Below, in pieces: positions 5,143-12,956 of a DNA stretch of 29,513 bases (positions are counted from its first letter, which is position 1; each line of letters begins with the position of its first letter). The notes under the pieces are model-generated. The model ran no database searches. It was not told the DNA's origin and was given only the letters and a program-made list of their open reading frames with translations. The translations under genes were made by a program, and so were the position numbers. This DNA comes from a virus, in the IMG/VR virus record IMGVR_UViG_3300021959_000269, positions 1-29,513 of that record; one strand, given 5' to 3'.

Positions 5143-6882
5143 ATGGGCAACAAATTATTTCTCGACATTGAGACTACAGAAATACAAGGTAGTGTATTAC
5201 CCAGTACTATTTTTTGCTTGGTTACTATTTGTGATAAGGGCAATATTGTACGTTACACTCCGGATAATATTCATCAATTTAAGATTGATGCGAGTAATTA
5301 TCAAGAGTTTATTGGACACAACATCATAGGTTTTGATGCTCCTGTCATTAAAAAAGTTTTAGATGTTGACTTATTTAAGATTGGTAAAGTTACTGACACT
5401 TTAATTTTATCAAGACTATTTAATCCTGTGCGTGAAGGTGGTCATTCACTTAGAGCATTTGGAATTAAGTTTGGTTTTAATAAACTAGACTTTAAAGACT
5501 TTACAAAATTCTCACAAGAGATGTTAACATACTGTGTTAAAGATGTACAGTTAACAATTAAAGTTTACAATCTGTTACAAAAACAAGGAGTAAACTTTTC
5601 TCAACAATCAATTGATTTGGAACATGAAGTTTCAAGAGTAATTGAGAAACAAGTTTCGACTGGATTTTTGTTTGATATAGAAAAGGCACACCTACTATTA
5701 GCTAGACTATTAGAAAAGGTAGATGTTGCTCAACAAAAGGTAAGGGAAAGATTTAAACCTTTACCAACTTTCAAACGATTAGTTAGACCTAGAATAAAAG
5801 CTGATGGGTCTATGAGTATGGTTGGACTTGGATGTCTGGGAGAGGGGTGGGTAAATGTTTCTGGAGATTTTTCTCTTATCGAAATGAAAGAGTTTAATCT
5901 TGGTAGTCGTCAACAAATAGGAAGATGGTTACAAAATTTTGGTTGGAAACCTAATAAGTTTACTGAGCATGGTCAACCAATTGTTGATGAAAAAGTTTTA
6001 GCTGAGATAAAAGATATACCCGAAGCTGAACTTATAAATAAGTTTCTTCTACTTCAAAAACGCATTGCCATGATTGAGTCATGGATTGAAGCTGTAGAAG
6101 ATAATGGGAGAGTACACGGAAGAGTAATTACAATAGGTGCAATTACTTCTCGTATGAGTCATCAGTCGCCCAACATGGCTCAAGTTCCTGCTGTGTACTC
6201 TCCTTATGGTAAAGAGTGCAGAGAACTATGGACAGTCCCTAGCGGTTACAAATTAGTGGGAGTAGACGCAAGTGGACTTGAGTTAAGAATATTATCCCAC
6301 TATATGAACAACAAGGAGTATATTAATGAAGTCATTAATGGAGATATACACAGTACAAATCAAGCTCTTGCAGGGTTGGAAACAAGAGATACTGCGAAGA
6401 CATTTATCTATGCGTTCATTTATGGAGCAGGTAACAGAAAGCTCGGAACTATCTGTGGAAGGTCTGAAAGTTATGGAAGACAGATTAAAGAGAGATTTCT
6501 TAGAGGTCTCCCAAGTCTTGCAAAGCTCAGAACAAGAGTGGATGCAGCTACTAGAAAAGGTTTCCTCAAAGGTCTCGACCAAAGATGCCACATCATCAGA
6601 CAAAAACATTCCGCCCTCAACACCCTCATCCAAGGAGCAGGAGCAATCGTAATGAAGAAAGCTCTTATCATTTTAGATAAGAGTGTAAAAGAAAATAGTA
6701 TTGATGCTCTTCCTGTAGCAAATGTGCATGATGAGTTTCAATACCAAGTAAAAGAAAATCAAGCGGAAGAGTTTGGTAAACTAGCTGTGCAATCTATAGT
6801 AGATGCAGGTAATCAATTAGGACTAAGATGTCCATTAAACGGGGAGTACAAAATTGGCAACAACTGGAAAGAAACCCACTAA
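5143..6882 (+). CDS. DNA polymerase, family A (T7 gp5-like)
   Basis: This 579-residue replicative polymerase has an intact 3'-5' exonuclease: D8-x-E10, N60-x4-D65, and Y130-x3-D134. Polymerase motif A is D375-A-S-G-L-E-L-R, motif B R415-x3-K419-x3-Y423-x3-Y427-G, and motif C H529-D530-E531. Tyr423 sits at the position of T7 Tyr526 / E. coli Phe762. It is shorter than T7 gp5 (704 aa). The region matching T7's thioredoxin-binding insertion (around 205-250 here) is shortened, so processivity may not use host thioredoxin in the same way. GGGGGCG lies 9 bases before the ATG. The gene starts 17 bases after the primase-helicase stop and overlaps the exonuclease by 29 bases. Confidence 0.96.
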   Translation: MGNKLFLDIETTEIQGSVLPSTIFCLVTICDKGNIVRYTPDNIHQFKIDASNYQEFIGHNIIGFDAPVIKKVLDVDLFKIGKVTDTLILSRLFNPVREGGHSLRAFGIKFGFNKLDFKDFTKFSQEMLTYCVKDVQLTIKVYNLLQKQGVNFSQQSIDLEHEVSRVIEKQVSTGFLFDIEKAHLLLARLLEKVDVAQQKVRERFKPLPTFKRLVRPRIKADGSMSMVGLGCLGEGWVNVSGDFSLIEMKEFNLGSRQQIGRWLQNFGWKPNKFTEHGQPIVDEKVLAEIKDIPEAELINKFLLLQKRIAMIESWIEAVEDNGRVHGRVITIGAITSRMSHQSPNMAQVPAVYSPYGKECRELWTVPSGYKLVGVDASGLELRILSHYMNNKEYINEVINGDIHSTNQALAGLETRDTAKTFIYAFIYGAGNRKLGTICGRSESYGRQIKERFLRGLPSLAKLRTRVDAATRKGFLKGLDQRCHIIRQKHSALNTLIQGAGAIVMKKALIILDKSVKENSIDALPVANVHDEFQYQVKENQAEEFGKLAVQSIVDAGNQLGLRCPLNGEYKIGNNWKETH

Positions 6883-7741
6883 GACTTTAGACACTTTAGT
6901 ACCAGATATTAATAAGTTATTAATTAATTTAGCTAAAGGTAAAAAATTACAAGTATCTAAAGAACAGTTAGAAAAGTTTCTAGAAAATATAAAAGAGTCT
7001 ATTGTAGACTGGACTAATCCTACAAAACAAAAGAAAACTAATCTTCGTATGTCTATTCTTGGTAGACCTGCTAGACAATTGTGGTATGATAAACATGAAC
7101 CAGAAAAACAATACGACCCCGACCCTTCATTACAACTTAGATTTTTGTATGGGCATATATTAGAACATCTTATTTTATTTCTTACAGAGTTAGCAGGACA
7201 TGAAGTAACAGACCAACAAAAGAAAGTTAGTGTTAGTGGTGTTGTAGGTCATATGGATAGTAAGATTGATGGTGAAGTTGTTGATGTTAAAACTGCTTCT
7301 GCTTATTCATTTAAAAAGTTTGAGCAAGGTACACTTAATGAAGACGACCCCTTTGGATACATCGCACAGTTAAGTGGCTATGAAGAAAGTGAGCAAACAA
7401 ATCATGGTGGTTTTCTTGCTATCAATAAATCAACTGGACAACTTGCTTTGTTTAGACCAGATGATTTAATGAAACCTAATGTTAAAACTTTAATAAAAGA
7501 TTTAAAAGAAAAGTTAGACCAAGATAATCCACCAGAAAAATGTTATGAACCTGTTAAACATGAGAAGTCTGGCAACATGAAGTTACCTGTTGGTTGTGTT
7601 TACTGTTCACATAAAGTTAAATGTTATCAAGATGCTAATGATGGACAAGGACTAAGAACATTTAAATATGCTAATGGTAAAGTATACTTAACTCATATTG
7701 AGAAAGAACCAAAAGTAGAGGAAGTAAAAATTAATGAATAG
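6854..7741 (+). CDS. PD-(D/E)XK exonuclease, RecB/Cas4-like
   Basis: A 295-residue nuclease that fills the slot of T7 gene 6 exonuclease, degrading host DNA and processing recombination ends. The catalytic core is visible as G-H-M-D-S-K-I-D followed by V-V-D-V-K-T-A (the D-x-K signature), then a Q-L-S-G-Y helix motif. C-terminal cysteines C248-x2-C251-x5-C257 match the spacing of the Fe-S cysteines in Cas4/AddB nucleases. The fourth candidate is C230, not an N-terminal Cys as is usual there. The start is TTG at 6854, chosen because GGGGAG (6841-6846) precedes it at proper distance and no better ATG exists. It overlaps the next gene by 8 bases. Confidence 0.85.
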   Translation: MATTGKKPTKTLDTLVPDINKLLINLAKGKKLQVSKEQLEKFLENIKESIVDWTNPTKQKKTNLRMSILGRPARQLWYDKHEPEKQYDPDPSLQLRFLYGHILEHLILFLTELAGHEVTDQQKKVSVSGVVGHMDSKIDGEVVDVKTASAYSFKKFEQGTLNEDDPFGYIAQLSGYEESEQTNHGGFLAINKSTGQLALFRPDDLMKPNVKTLIKDLKEKLDQDNPPEKCYEPVKHEKSGNMKLPVGCVYCSHKVKCYQDANDGQGLRTFKYANGKVYLTHIEKEPKVEEVKINE

Positions 7742-8003
7742 AAAACAAATGAAAGTTATCCGAAGAAAAGCAAAGACTATTATTGTAGAATGGTTACAGT
7801 CTTTGTTACCCGAAGAAGAAAAAGATAAAGTAAATGAAAAGAATATTTTTTCTATGATGCCTAAACAAACTCATTACTATTTTCAGAATCAAATTAGACT
7901 AAGTGCATGGTCATATAAGTGGGTAATTAAAAAATTAAAACGAAATCCGGACTTGACATTTACCGAATTAAATGATATAATTATGAGGAAAAATGGAAAT
8001 TAA
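7734..8003 (+). CDS. Conserved hypothetical phage protein (89 aa)
   Basis: An 89-residue basic helical protein. The segment S-L-L-P-E-E-E, then M-P-K-Q-T-H-Y-Y, and R-L-S-A-W-S-Y-K-W-V-I-K-K-L-K-R-N-P resembles a protein I recall from other marine podoviruses next to nuclease or polymerase genes, without known function. It starts inside the exonuclease stop and overlaps the glutaredoxin gene by 11 bases. Its last third contains a consensus promoter, so this region serves both as coding and as control sequence. Confidence 0.65.
   Translation: MNRKQMKVIRRKAKTIIVEWLQSLLPEEEKDKVNEKNIFSMMPKQTHYYFQNQIRLSAWSYKWVIKKLKRNPDLTFTELNDIIMRKNGN
7953..7981 (+). promoter_or_regulatory. Sigma-70-type promoter inside the 89-aa gene
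   Basis: TTGACA (7953-7958), a 17-bp spacer and TATAAT (7976-7981), with TG at 7973-7974. Transcription would start near 7988, about 5 bases before the glutaredoxin ATG. This gives the nucleotide-metabolism genes an independent transcript. The match is perfect although the DNA also encodes protein. Confidence 0.8.
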
Positions 8004-8208
8004 AATTTATTCAAAACATAACTGTATCTTTTGTGATAAAGCAAAGATGAGACTAGCTAAGTATAACCCAACTGTTCTCATGTTAGATGAAGATTTTACT
8101 AGAGAAGAATTTTTTAAATTATTTCCCAACGCTAAAACATTTCCACAAATTGTTATGGATGGAAAGTCTGTTGGAGGTTACATGGATTTAAATGAATTAT
8201 CGGTCTAA
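7993..8208 (+). CDS. Glutaredoxin
   Basis: A 71-residue thioredoxin-fold protein. The active site is C11-I-F-C14, the cis-proline loop T-F-P-Q-I (49-53) and the glutathione-site G-G-Y motif (around 61-63) are all present. It would reduce disulfides and is the likely electron donor for the ribonucleotide reductase encoded less than 1 kb downstream, whose large subunit keeps its C-terminal redox cysteines. The length is typical of phage glutaredoxins. It overlaps both neighbours and is probably on the transcript from the promoter at 7953-7981. Confidence 0.93.
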   Translation: MEIKIYSKHNCIFCDKAKMRLAKYNPTVLMLDEDFTREEFFKLFPNAKTFPQIVMDGKSVGGYMDLNELSV

Positions 8209-8566
8209 GTTTGAAGAAACAATAATAAAGAATTTAGAAACTAAAAAAATTAAATTCTTTTATGAGAAAGAAAGATTAAAATATGTCCAACCGATTATTC
8301 ATCGCTCTTATCTTCCCGACCTTTATTTTCCTGCTACTAACATCTATGTAGAAATTAAAGGAAGGTTTACTGTTGCCGATAGAAAAAAACATTTATGGAT
8401 TAGAGAGAGTACTAAACATGATATTCGTTTTTGTTTTCAAAACTCAAGAGTAAAGATTAGAAAAAATTCTAAGACAAGCTATGCAGATTGGTGTAACAAA
8501 TATAATTTTAAATGGTGTGAGAAAAAAATACCTAGAGAATGGATGGTAAAAAATGGAAGAAGGTAA
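8192..8566 (+). CDS. Endonuclease I (Holliday junction resolvase, T7 gp3-like)
   Basis: A 124-residue resolvase that cleaves branched DNA during replication and packaging and helps degrade host DNA. It aligns by eye with T7 endonuclease I: P-D-L-Y-F-P (D43), V-E-I-K-G (E54, K56), then D-R-K-K-H-L-W-I-R-E, F-x-x-S-R-x-K, S-Y-A-D-W-C-x-K and a final I-P-x-E-W. Glu8 matches the remaining catalytic acid. It is a little shorter than T7 gp3 (149 aa), lacking the basic C-terminal extension. The start overlaps the glutaredoxin stop by 17 bases. Confidence 0.94.
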   Translation: MNYRSKFEETIIKNLETKKIKFFYEKERLKYVQPIIHRSYLPDLYFPATNIYVEIKGRFTVADRKKHLWIRESTKHDIRFCFQNSRVKIRKNSKTSYADWCNKYNFKWCEKKIPREWMVKNGRR

Positions 8567-8780
8567 AGCTTATATTGTGTTAACACCTATTGGTTTAGGT
8601 AAAACAAAACAGATTGATGTTGAGTTTGTAAATTTATGTGAGAGTGATAAAGATATAATGATGTTAGGTCATGGTATATTTTGGTTAGCTAAAAATAATA
8701 ATGAACTTGCATCTTACATTGGTATGAGAGAATTTGAAAAAATATTATTTAAGAAAGGAGATAGTAGTGAACATCACTAA
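8553..8780 (+). CDS. Hypothetical protein (75 aa)
   Basis: A 75-residue soluble protein with a beta-rich start (AYIVLTPIGLGKTKQIDVEF). The G-L-G-K-T stretch resembles part of a nucleotide-binding loop but lacks the first glycine of a Walker A motif, and the protein is too small for a P-loop NTPase. It overlaps the endonuclease stop by 14 bases and the next gene by 14. No family recognised. Confidence 0.55.
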   Translation: MEEGKAYIVLTPIGLGKTKQIDVEFVNLCESDKDIMMLGHGIFWLAKNNNELASYIGMREFEKILFKKGDSSEHH

Positions 8781-9054
8781 AAAATATTTAGACGAAGCAA
8801 TTAAATTAGTAGGAGGACAAAGACACATTGACTATGGAGACAAAGTAGATAACCATAACAACATTGCAAAGCTATGGTCTTCATACTTAGATGTTAATAT
8901 AACAGCACATGATGTTGCTATAATGATGTGCTTACTAAAAATAGCAAGAACAAAATTGGGTAAGCCTACAGCAGATACATACATTGATGCATCAGCGTAT
9001 ATGTCTATTGCCGGGGAATGTAAAGAAAGGGAAAAGAATGAAAATAAAAATTGA
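8767..9054 (+). CDS. Conserved phage protein, DUF6378-like (95 aa)
   Basis: A helical protein with the pattern R-H-x-D-Y-G-D-x-x-x-N-H-x-N-I-A-x-L-W-x-x-Y-L, followed by I-T-A-H-D-V-A-I-M-M-C-L-L-K-I-A-R and D-x-Y-I-D-A-S-A-Y. This matches a small family I know as DUF6378, frequent in phages and often near nucleotide-metabolism genes; function unknown. The start is taken as GTG 8767 because AAAGGAG (8754-8760) lies 6 bases before it, whereas the longer ATG at 8734 has no such signal. It overlaps the NrdA start region by 17 bases. Confidence 0.75.
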   Translation: MNITKKYLDEAIKLVGGQRHIDYGDKVDNHNNIAKLWSSYLDVNITAHDVAIMMCLLKIARTKLGKPTADTYIDASAYMSIAGECKEREKNENKN

Positions 9055-10933
9055 TTTAAGCAGGGACAAAAACTTAACACCATTTGGTGTGGCAACTGTT
9101 AAGGATAGATACCTTGACAAAAATGAGACATCACCACAACACGCTTTTGCAAGAGCGGCTAAGTATGTGTCAACCTATCATGGAGAAACAGATTGGGATA
9201 TGGCACAGAGAATATACGACTATGCTAGTAAGACTTGGTTTGGTTTTTCATCACCTATTCTTTCTAATGCAGGTACAAAAAAAGGTTTACCTATATCTTG
9301 TTTCCTTAACTATGTACCAGATAGTCGAGGAGGATTGAGTGAACACTATGATGAAAACATTTGGTTAGCTAGTAATGGTGGTGGTATTGGTGGTTATTGG
9401 GGTGATGTTAGAAGTGATGGAACATCTACTTCTCATGGTTCTAAATCAACTGGGTCAATACCTTTTATGAGAGTTGTTGATAGTCAGATGTTAGCCTTTA
9501 ACCAAGGAACAACAAGACGAGGTAGCTATGCTGCTTATATGGATATATCTCATCCAGAAATAGAAGAGTTTTTATTTATGCGTAAATCATCTGGTGGTGA
9601 TTCAAATAGAAAATGTCTTAACTTACACCATGGAATAAACATTACAGATTTATTTATGGAATGTGTTTCTAAAAATATTGATTGGGAATTAGTTGACCCT
9701 CATTCTAAAAAAGTTGTAAAGACAATAAATGCTAGAGAGTTATGGAGATTAATTTTAGAAACAAGACATGAAACAGGTGAGCCTTACTTACATTTCATTG
9801 ACACATCTAATAAAGGTTTACCAGAACCACAACAAAAGTTAGGATTAAAAGTAAATCAATCTAATTTATGTAGCGAAATAACATTACCTACTAATGAAGA
9901 GAGAACTGCGGTGTGTTGTTTATCAAGTGTTAATCTTGCACAGTATGATGAGTGGTCAATGTCTCCTACATTTATATCAGACATGGTTAGAATGTTAGAT
10001 AATGTTCTTGAACATTTTATTCAAGAGACTTATGAATTTACTTATGATTATAAAGGTACTATAAAAAGTATGGACTCTGTTCGATTAGGATTTAAGAAGG
10101 CAGGATATAGTGCATACAGAGAAAGAAGTATTGGTTTAGGTGCTATGGGTTTTCATAATTATTTACAGAAATTAAATATTCCTTTTGATAGTCCTATGGC
10201 AGATGGTCAGAACATAAAAATATTTAAACAGATAAAAGAAATAGCAACAGAAACATCTAAAGAGTTAGCCCTTGAAAGAGGGGAAGCACCGGATATGGAA
10301 GGAACAGGTATGCGTAATGCACACTTGTTAGCTATTGCTCCTAATGCTACATCAAGTATTATTTGTGGTGGCACTAGTCCTTCGATAGAACCTATTAGAG
10401 CTAATGTATATTCACATAAAACTTTAAGTGGTACATTCCAAGTTCGTAATGGACAACTACATAATCTATTAAAAACAAAATGGAATATGTCGGAAGACTT
10501 ACAAAAAGAATATGAGAATGATTACCAATCTTATAAAGATAGTATTTGGAAAAGCATTAGTGAACATGAAGGTTCAGTAAAACATCTATCCTTTTTAACT
10601 GATGTGGAAAAAGATGTATTTAAAACTGCGAATGAAATAGACCAAAATTGGATTGTTGAACACGCAGCAAGACGACAAGAATATATTTGTCAATCACAAT
10701 CAGTTAACTTATTCTTTGTTGCTCCACGCATACAAGCATCCCAAGAAGAGCATGATAATTTTTTACGTTATACTAACAAAGTACATTATCAAGCTTGGAA
10801 AAAAGGATTAAAGAGTTTGTATTATCTAAGAAGTAGAGAAGCAAAAAGTGCAGAGAATATTAACTTAAAAGTTAAGCGAGTAAGATTAGAACAAGAAAAT
10901 ACAGAGGAGGTTTGTTTATCATGCGAAGCGTAA
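9038..10933 (+). CDS. nrdA: Ribonucleoside-diphosphate reductase, large subunit
   Basis: This 631-residue class I large subunit reduces ribonucleotides to deoxyribonucleotides. Expected residues: C88 and C293 as the active-site pair, N276-x-C278-x-E280 (thiyl radical Cys and neighbours), the P-N-A-T-S-S loop near 435, Y595-Y596 for radical transfer, and C626-x2-C629 at the tail for re-reduction by glutaredoxin or thioredoxin. E. coli's matching first cysteine is C225, so about 135 N-terminal residues, including the ATP-cone, are missing. dATP feedback inhibition is therefore probably lost. ATG 9038 has AAAGG upstream and is preferred over upstream in-frame starts inside the previous gene. It overlaps NrdB by 13 bases. 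Confidence 0.96.
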   Translation: MKIKIDLSRDKNLTPFGVATVKDRYLDKNETSPQHAFARAAKYVSTYHGETDWDMAQRIYDYASKTWFGFSSPILSNAGTKKGLPISCFLNYVPDSRGGLSEHYDENIWLASNGGGIGGYWGDVRSDGTSTSHGSKSTGSIPFMRVVDSQMLAFNQGTTRRGSYAAYMDISHPEIEEFLFMRKSSGGDSNRKCLNLHHGINITDLFMECVSKNIDWELVDPHSKKVVKTINARELWRLILETRHETGEPYLHFIDTSNKGLPEPQQKLGLKVNQSNLCSEITLPTNEERTAVCCLSSVNLAQYDEWSMSPTFISDMVRMLDNVLEHFIQETYEFTYDYKGTIKSMDSVRLGFKKAGYSAYRERSIGLGAMGFHNYLQKLNIPFDSPMADGQNIKIFKQIKEIATETSKELALERGEAPDMEGTGMRNAHLLAIAPNATSSIICGGTSPSIEPIRANVYSHKTLSGTFQVRNGQLHNLLKTKWNMSEDLQKEYENDYQSYKDSIWKSISEHEGSVKHLSFLTDVEKDVFKTANEIDQNWIVEHAARRQEYICQSQSVNLFFVAPRIQASQEEHDNFLRYTNKVHYQAWKKGLKSLYYLRSREAKSAENINLKVKRVRLEQENTEEVCLSCEA

Positions 10934-11916
10934 GTCCATTATTTGAAGAAAGAACTTATTATAAACCATTTGAATACCCGTGGGCATTTGATTATTATCA
11001 ATTACAAAATCAATTGCATTGGTTACCAGAAGATGTACCCATGCATGAAGATGTAAAAGATTGGAATCAAAAACTCTCACCGGCAGAGAAGAATTTGTTA
11101 ACACAAATATTTAGATTGTTTACACAATCAGATGTTGATGTGGGAGCAGGTTACTATGATAAGTATATACCATTATTTAAGAAACCAGAATTAAGAATGA
11201 TGATGGGTTCATTTGCAAACATTGAATCCGTACATCAACATTCATATTCTTTACTGTTAGATACAGTTGGTATGCCCGAGTCTGAATACAAAGCATTTGC
11301 TAAGTATGAAGAGATGTCGGATAAACATGAGTACATTCAACAGTTTGAAACATCAGAAGTAAAAACAAAGAAACAATTAAAAGACTTGGCTAAAGCTCTT
11401 GCAGTTTATTCTGGTTTTACGGAAGGGTTACAATTGTTTTCTAGCTTTGCTATTCTTATTAACTTCCAACGCTTTAATAAAATGAAGGGGATGTGTAAGA
11501 TAGTTGACTATAGTATTCGTGATGAGTCACTTCATGTTGAAGGCATGACTAAAGTATTTAGAACTCTGATTAAAGAAAACTTAGATATCTGGACTGATGA
11601 TTTCAAGAAAGAACTCTATGACATATGCAGAGAAATGGTAGCACACGAAGATAAGTTTATTGAATTAGTTTTTGAGATGGGAGATATTCAAGGTCTAACA
11701 TTAGAAGAGATGAAACAATACAATAGATATATTGCCGATAGACGCTTATTACAATTAGGATTGAAACCTAATTTTGGTGTGAGTGTTAATCCTTTAACTT
11801 GGTGGGATGAAGTGATTGGTGTTGAACATCAAAACTTTTTCGAGGGAAGAGCTTCGGCTTATACTAAAGCAAGTGTAAAAGGAAATTGGTCAAATGTCTT
11901 TGACGATGCCGAATAA
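10921..11916 (+). CDS. nrdB: Ribonucleoside-diphosphate reductase, small subunit
   Basis: A 331-residue class Ia R2 subunit that generates the tyrosyl radical for NrdA. The di-iron site is readable: E102-x2-H105, E168, and E202-x2-H205, with an Asp in S-D-V-D (71/73) as the first ligand. Y109 sits where E. coli Y122 does (E-S-V-H-Q-H-S-Y), so this is a radical-tyrosine, not a Tyr-less class Ic, enzyme. ATG 10921 has GGAGG at 10906-10910; a TTG at 10912 is too close to that site. The gene lies directly behind nrdA with overlapping ends. Confidence 0.96.
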   Translation: MRSVSPLFEERTYYKPFEYPWAFDYYQLQNQLHWLPEDVPMHEDVKDWNQKLSPAEKNLLTQIFRLFTQSDVDVGAGYYDKYIPLFKKPELRMMMGSFANIESVHQHSYSLLLDTVGMPESEYKAFAKYEEMSDKHEYIQQFETSEVKTKKQLKDLAKALAVYSGFTEGLQLFSSFAILINFQRFNKMKGMCKIVDYSIRDESLHVEGMTKVFRTLIKENLDIWTDDFKKELYDICREMVAHEDKFIELVFEMGDIQGLTLEEMKQYNRYIADRRLLQLGLKPNFGVSVNPLTWWDEVIGVEHQNFFEGRASAYTKASVKGNWSNVFDDAE

Positions 11917-12139
11917 AAAAGAAGCAGTACTATTTTCGTATTCACTTATTCTTGATAAAGAGGGAAAGCTAATTACAGAAGTTAAATCTTTACCTGTTGA
12001 AGATAAAGAACTTATGCAAAAAGCTTTCTCTCAGAGTCGGGAGGAACGAGTCTTTTTTACCAATTTAGTACTGGAAGCAAAAAGAAAATTTATTGTTGTC
12101 CATGAATGGTTGGAAAAATATTGTCGAGTTATTTCTTAA
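11894..12139 (+). CDS. Hypothetical protein at end of rightward block (81 aa)
   Basis: An 81-residue soluble protein with a beta-hairpin-like start and a helical, charged second half. No family recognised. It overlaps nrdB by 23 bases; an ATG at 11906 is an alternative start. It is the last + strand gene, and its 3' end overlaps the 3' end of the convergent holin-like gene by 11 bases. Being behind nrdB it may assist nucleotide metabolism, but nothing in the sequence shows that. Confidence 0.6.
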   Translation: MSLTMPNKKEAVLFSYSLILDKEGKLITEVKSLPVEDKELMQKAFSQSREERVFFTNLVLEAKRKFIVVHEWLEKYCRVIS

Positions 12140-12563
12140 CTAGACTTCCACCAAAATATAATCCAACAATCGCACTCATTAGATGAGTATCAAGAGGTGT
12201 TATTACTACACCTGCAAAAGACCTATCCATAAGTATTTCTTTTTGTTCTATGAGAAATAAAAATCCTCTTGTAAATTCTGTCCATGTTAAATAGACAGGT
12301 ATGTCATAAAATACAGGGACAAGTTTAGGATAAGCTATTACCATAAATACTGCGGTAAGAGCTATGATTCTTCTTGTCCATTGAAATCCTCTGTTCTCGT
12401 AGGTTCGGGCTTTCTCAATATGTTTCATTTGATTATCAGCCCGAGCCAATAACATTTTTTGTTCGTCTTGTTTAGCTTTAATGCTTTGACCCCATAGACT
12501 CATAAAGCCACCTAATAAAGATGACCCTAACATGGTTATCATTTCTACAGGTAAACCTCCCAT
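12129..12563 (-). CDS. Membrane protein, putative 3-TM holin
   Basis: A 144-residue protein with an N-terminal hydrophobic segment (about 8-24), a charged helix with K-A-R-T-Y-E-N-R-G-F-Q-W-T-R-R, a second segment (about 66-88, IIALTAVFMVIAYPKLVPVF) and a third near the C-terminus (about 122-140, ending LVKK). The hydrophobic-charged-hydrophobic layout recalls the three-TM holin family of gene-transfer agents and marine phages. Such a holin would permeabilise the inner membrane at lysis. No endolysin lies next to it, which weakens the call. Its start shares a base with the stop of the upstream 37-residue membrane peptide. Confidence 0.5.
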   Translation of the reverse strand: MGGLPVEMITMLGSSLLGGFMSLWGQSIKAKQDEQKMLLARADNQMKHIEKARTYENRGFQWTRRIIALTAVFMVIAYPKLVPVFYDIPVYLTWTEFTRGFLFLIEQKEILMDRSFAGVVITPLDTHLMSAIVGLYFGGSLVKK

Positions 12564-12676
12564 TATAAAACAATAACTCCTATAACAATTGCCGCAATAA
12601 CAACTAGTGCAACAATCTTACCTTTACTAGTAAGACTATCCCATGGTTTTTTAATCATGTTAATTATTTTTTTCAT
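12563..12676 (-). CDS. Small single-pass membrane peptide (37 aa)
   Basis: A 37-codon gene: a basic N-terminus (MKKIINMIKKPWDSLTSKGK) followed by a hydrophobic helix (IVALVVIAAIVIGVIVL). AAAGGA lies a few bases before its ATG, and its TAA overlaps the next ATG (TAATG), so it is probably co-translated with the holin-like protein. It could be a holin partner, antiholin or small pore former. Function is inferred only from this pairing. Confidence 0.65.
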   Translation of the reverse strand: MKKIINMIKKPWDSLTSKGKIVALVVIAAIVIGVIVL

Positions 12677-12698
12677 AGTTTCCTTTCTTAAAATAAAC

Positions 12699-12926
12699 TT
12701 ATTTAATTTTATATTGTTCAGAAATTTTATTTAGTTTGTATTTTTTTCTCATATCTTTTTGAGTTGATACTGTATTAAAAACTCCATAAAAATTATCTTG
12801 AACTTTTTTTTCCTTGGCTTTAACAACAGGAACTTTAACTTGCCCATATTGTTTACCAAGGTATTTACTTCTTGTATCTGCCATAGCTCCTCCTGTTAAC
12901 AGTAATAATATTAATACTAATTTCAT
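12699..12926 (-). CDS. Small exported protein (75 aa)
   Basis: A 75-residue protein with a clear Sec signal peptide (hydrophobic LVLILLLL, then A-M-A-D as the likely cleavage site after residue 16). The mature part is about 58 residues, very lysine-rich, and predicted to reach the periplasm. No family recognised. No usual ribosome binding site precedes the ATG; instead a GC-rich hairpin (12935-12950) lies 8 bases upstream. It sits between Hsp20 and the membrane peptides, so an envelope or lysis role is plausible. Confidence 0.6.
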   Translation of the reverse strand: MKLVLILLLLTGGAMADTRSKYLGKQYGQVKVPVVKAKEKKVQDNFYGVFNTVSTQKDMRKKYKLNKISEQYKIK

Positions 12927-12934
12927 TTTAAAGT

Positions 12935-12950
12935 GGGGGCTTTCACCCCC
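12935..12950. terminator. GC hairpin between Hsp20 and the exported-protein gene
   Basis: GGGGG (12935-12939) and CCCCC (12946-12950) form a 5-bp stem with a 6-base loop. On the + strand it is followed by a T-rich stretch (TACCTTTTATTTTATTTT), so it looks best as a terminator for rightward transcripts leaving the nrd operon. On the - strand only TTT follows, so at most partial attenuation after Hsp20 is expected. Confidence 0.55.
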
Positions 12951-12956
12951 TACCTT

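Noticed and set aside
5126-5329. 67-residue ORF at the polymerase start
   Set aside because: It overlaps the polymerase 5' end in another frame. The GGGGGCG at its start is the polymerase's ribosome binding site, and its sequence is a frame-shifted shadow of the exonuclease domain.
8553-8780. P-loop NTPase in the 75-residue protein (GLGKT)
   Set aside because: The first glycine of the Walker A motif is missing, there is no Walker B, and the protein is too short.
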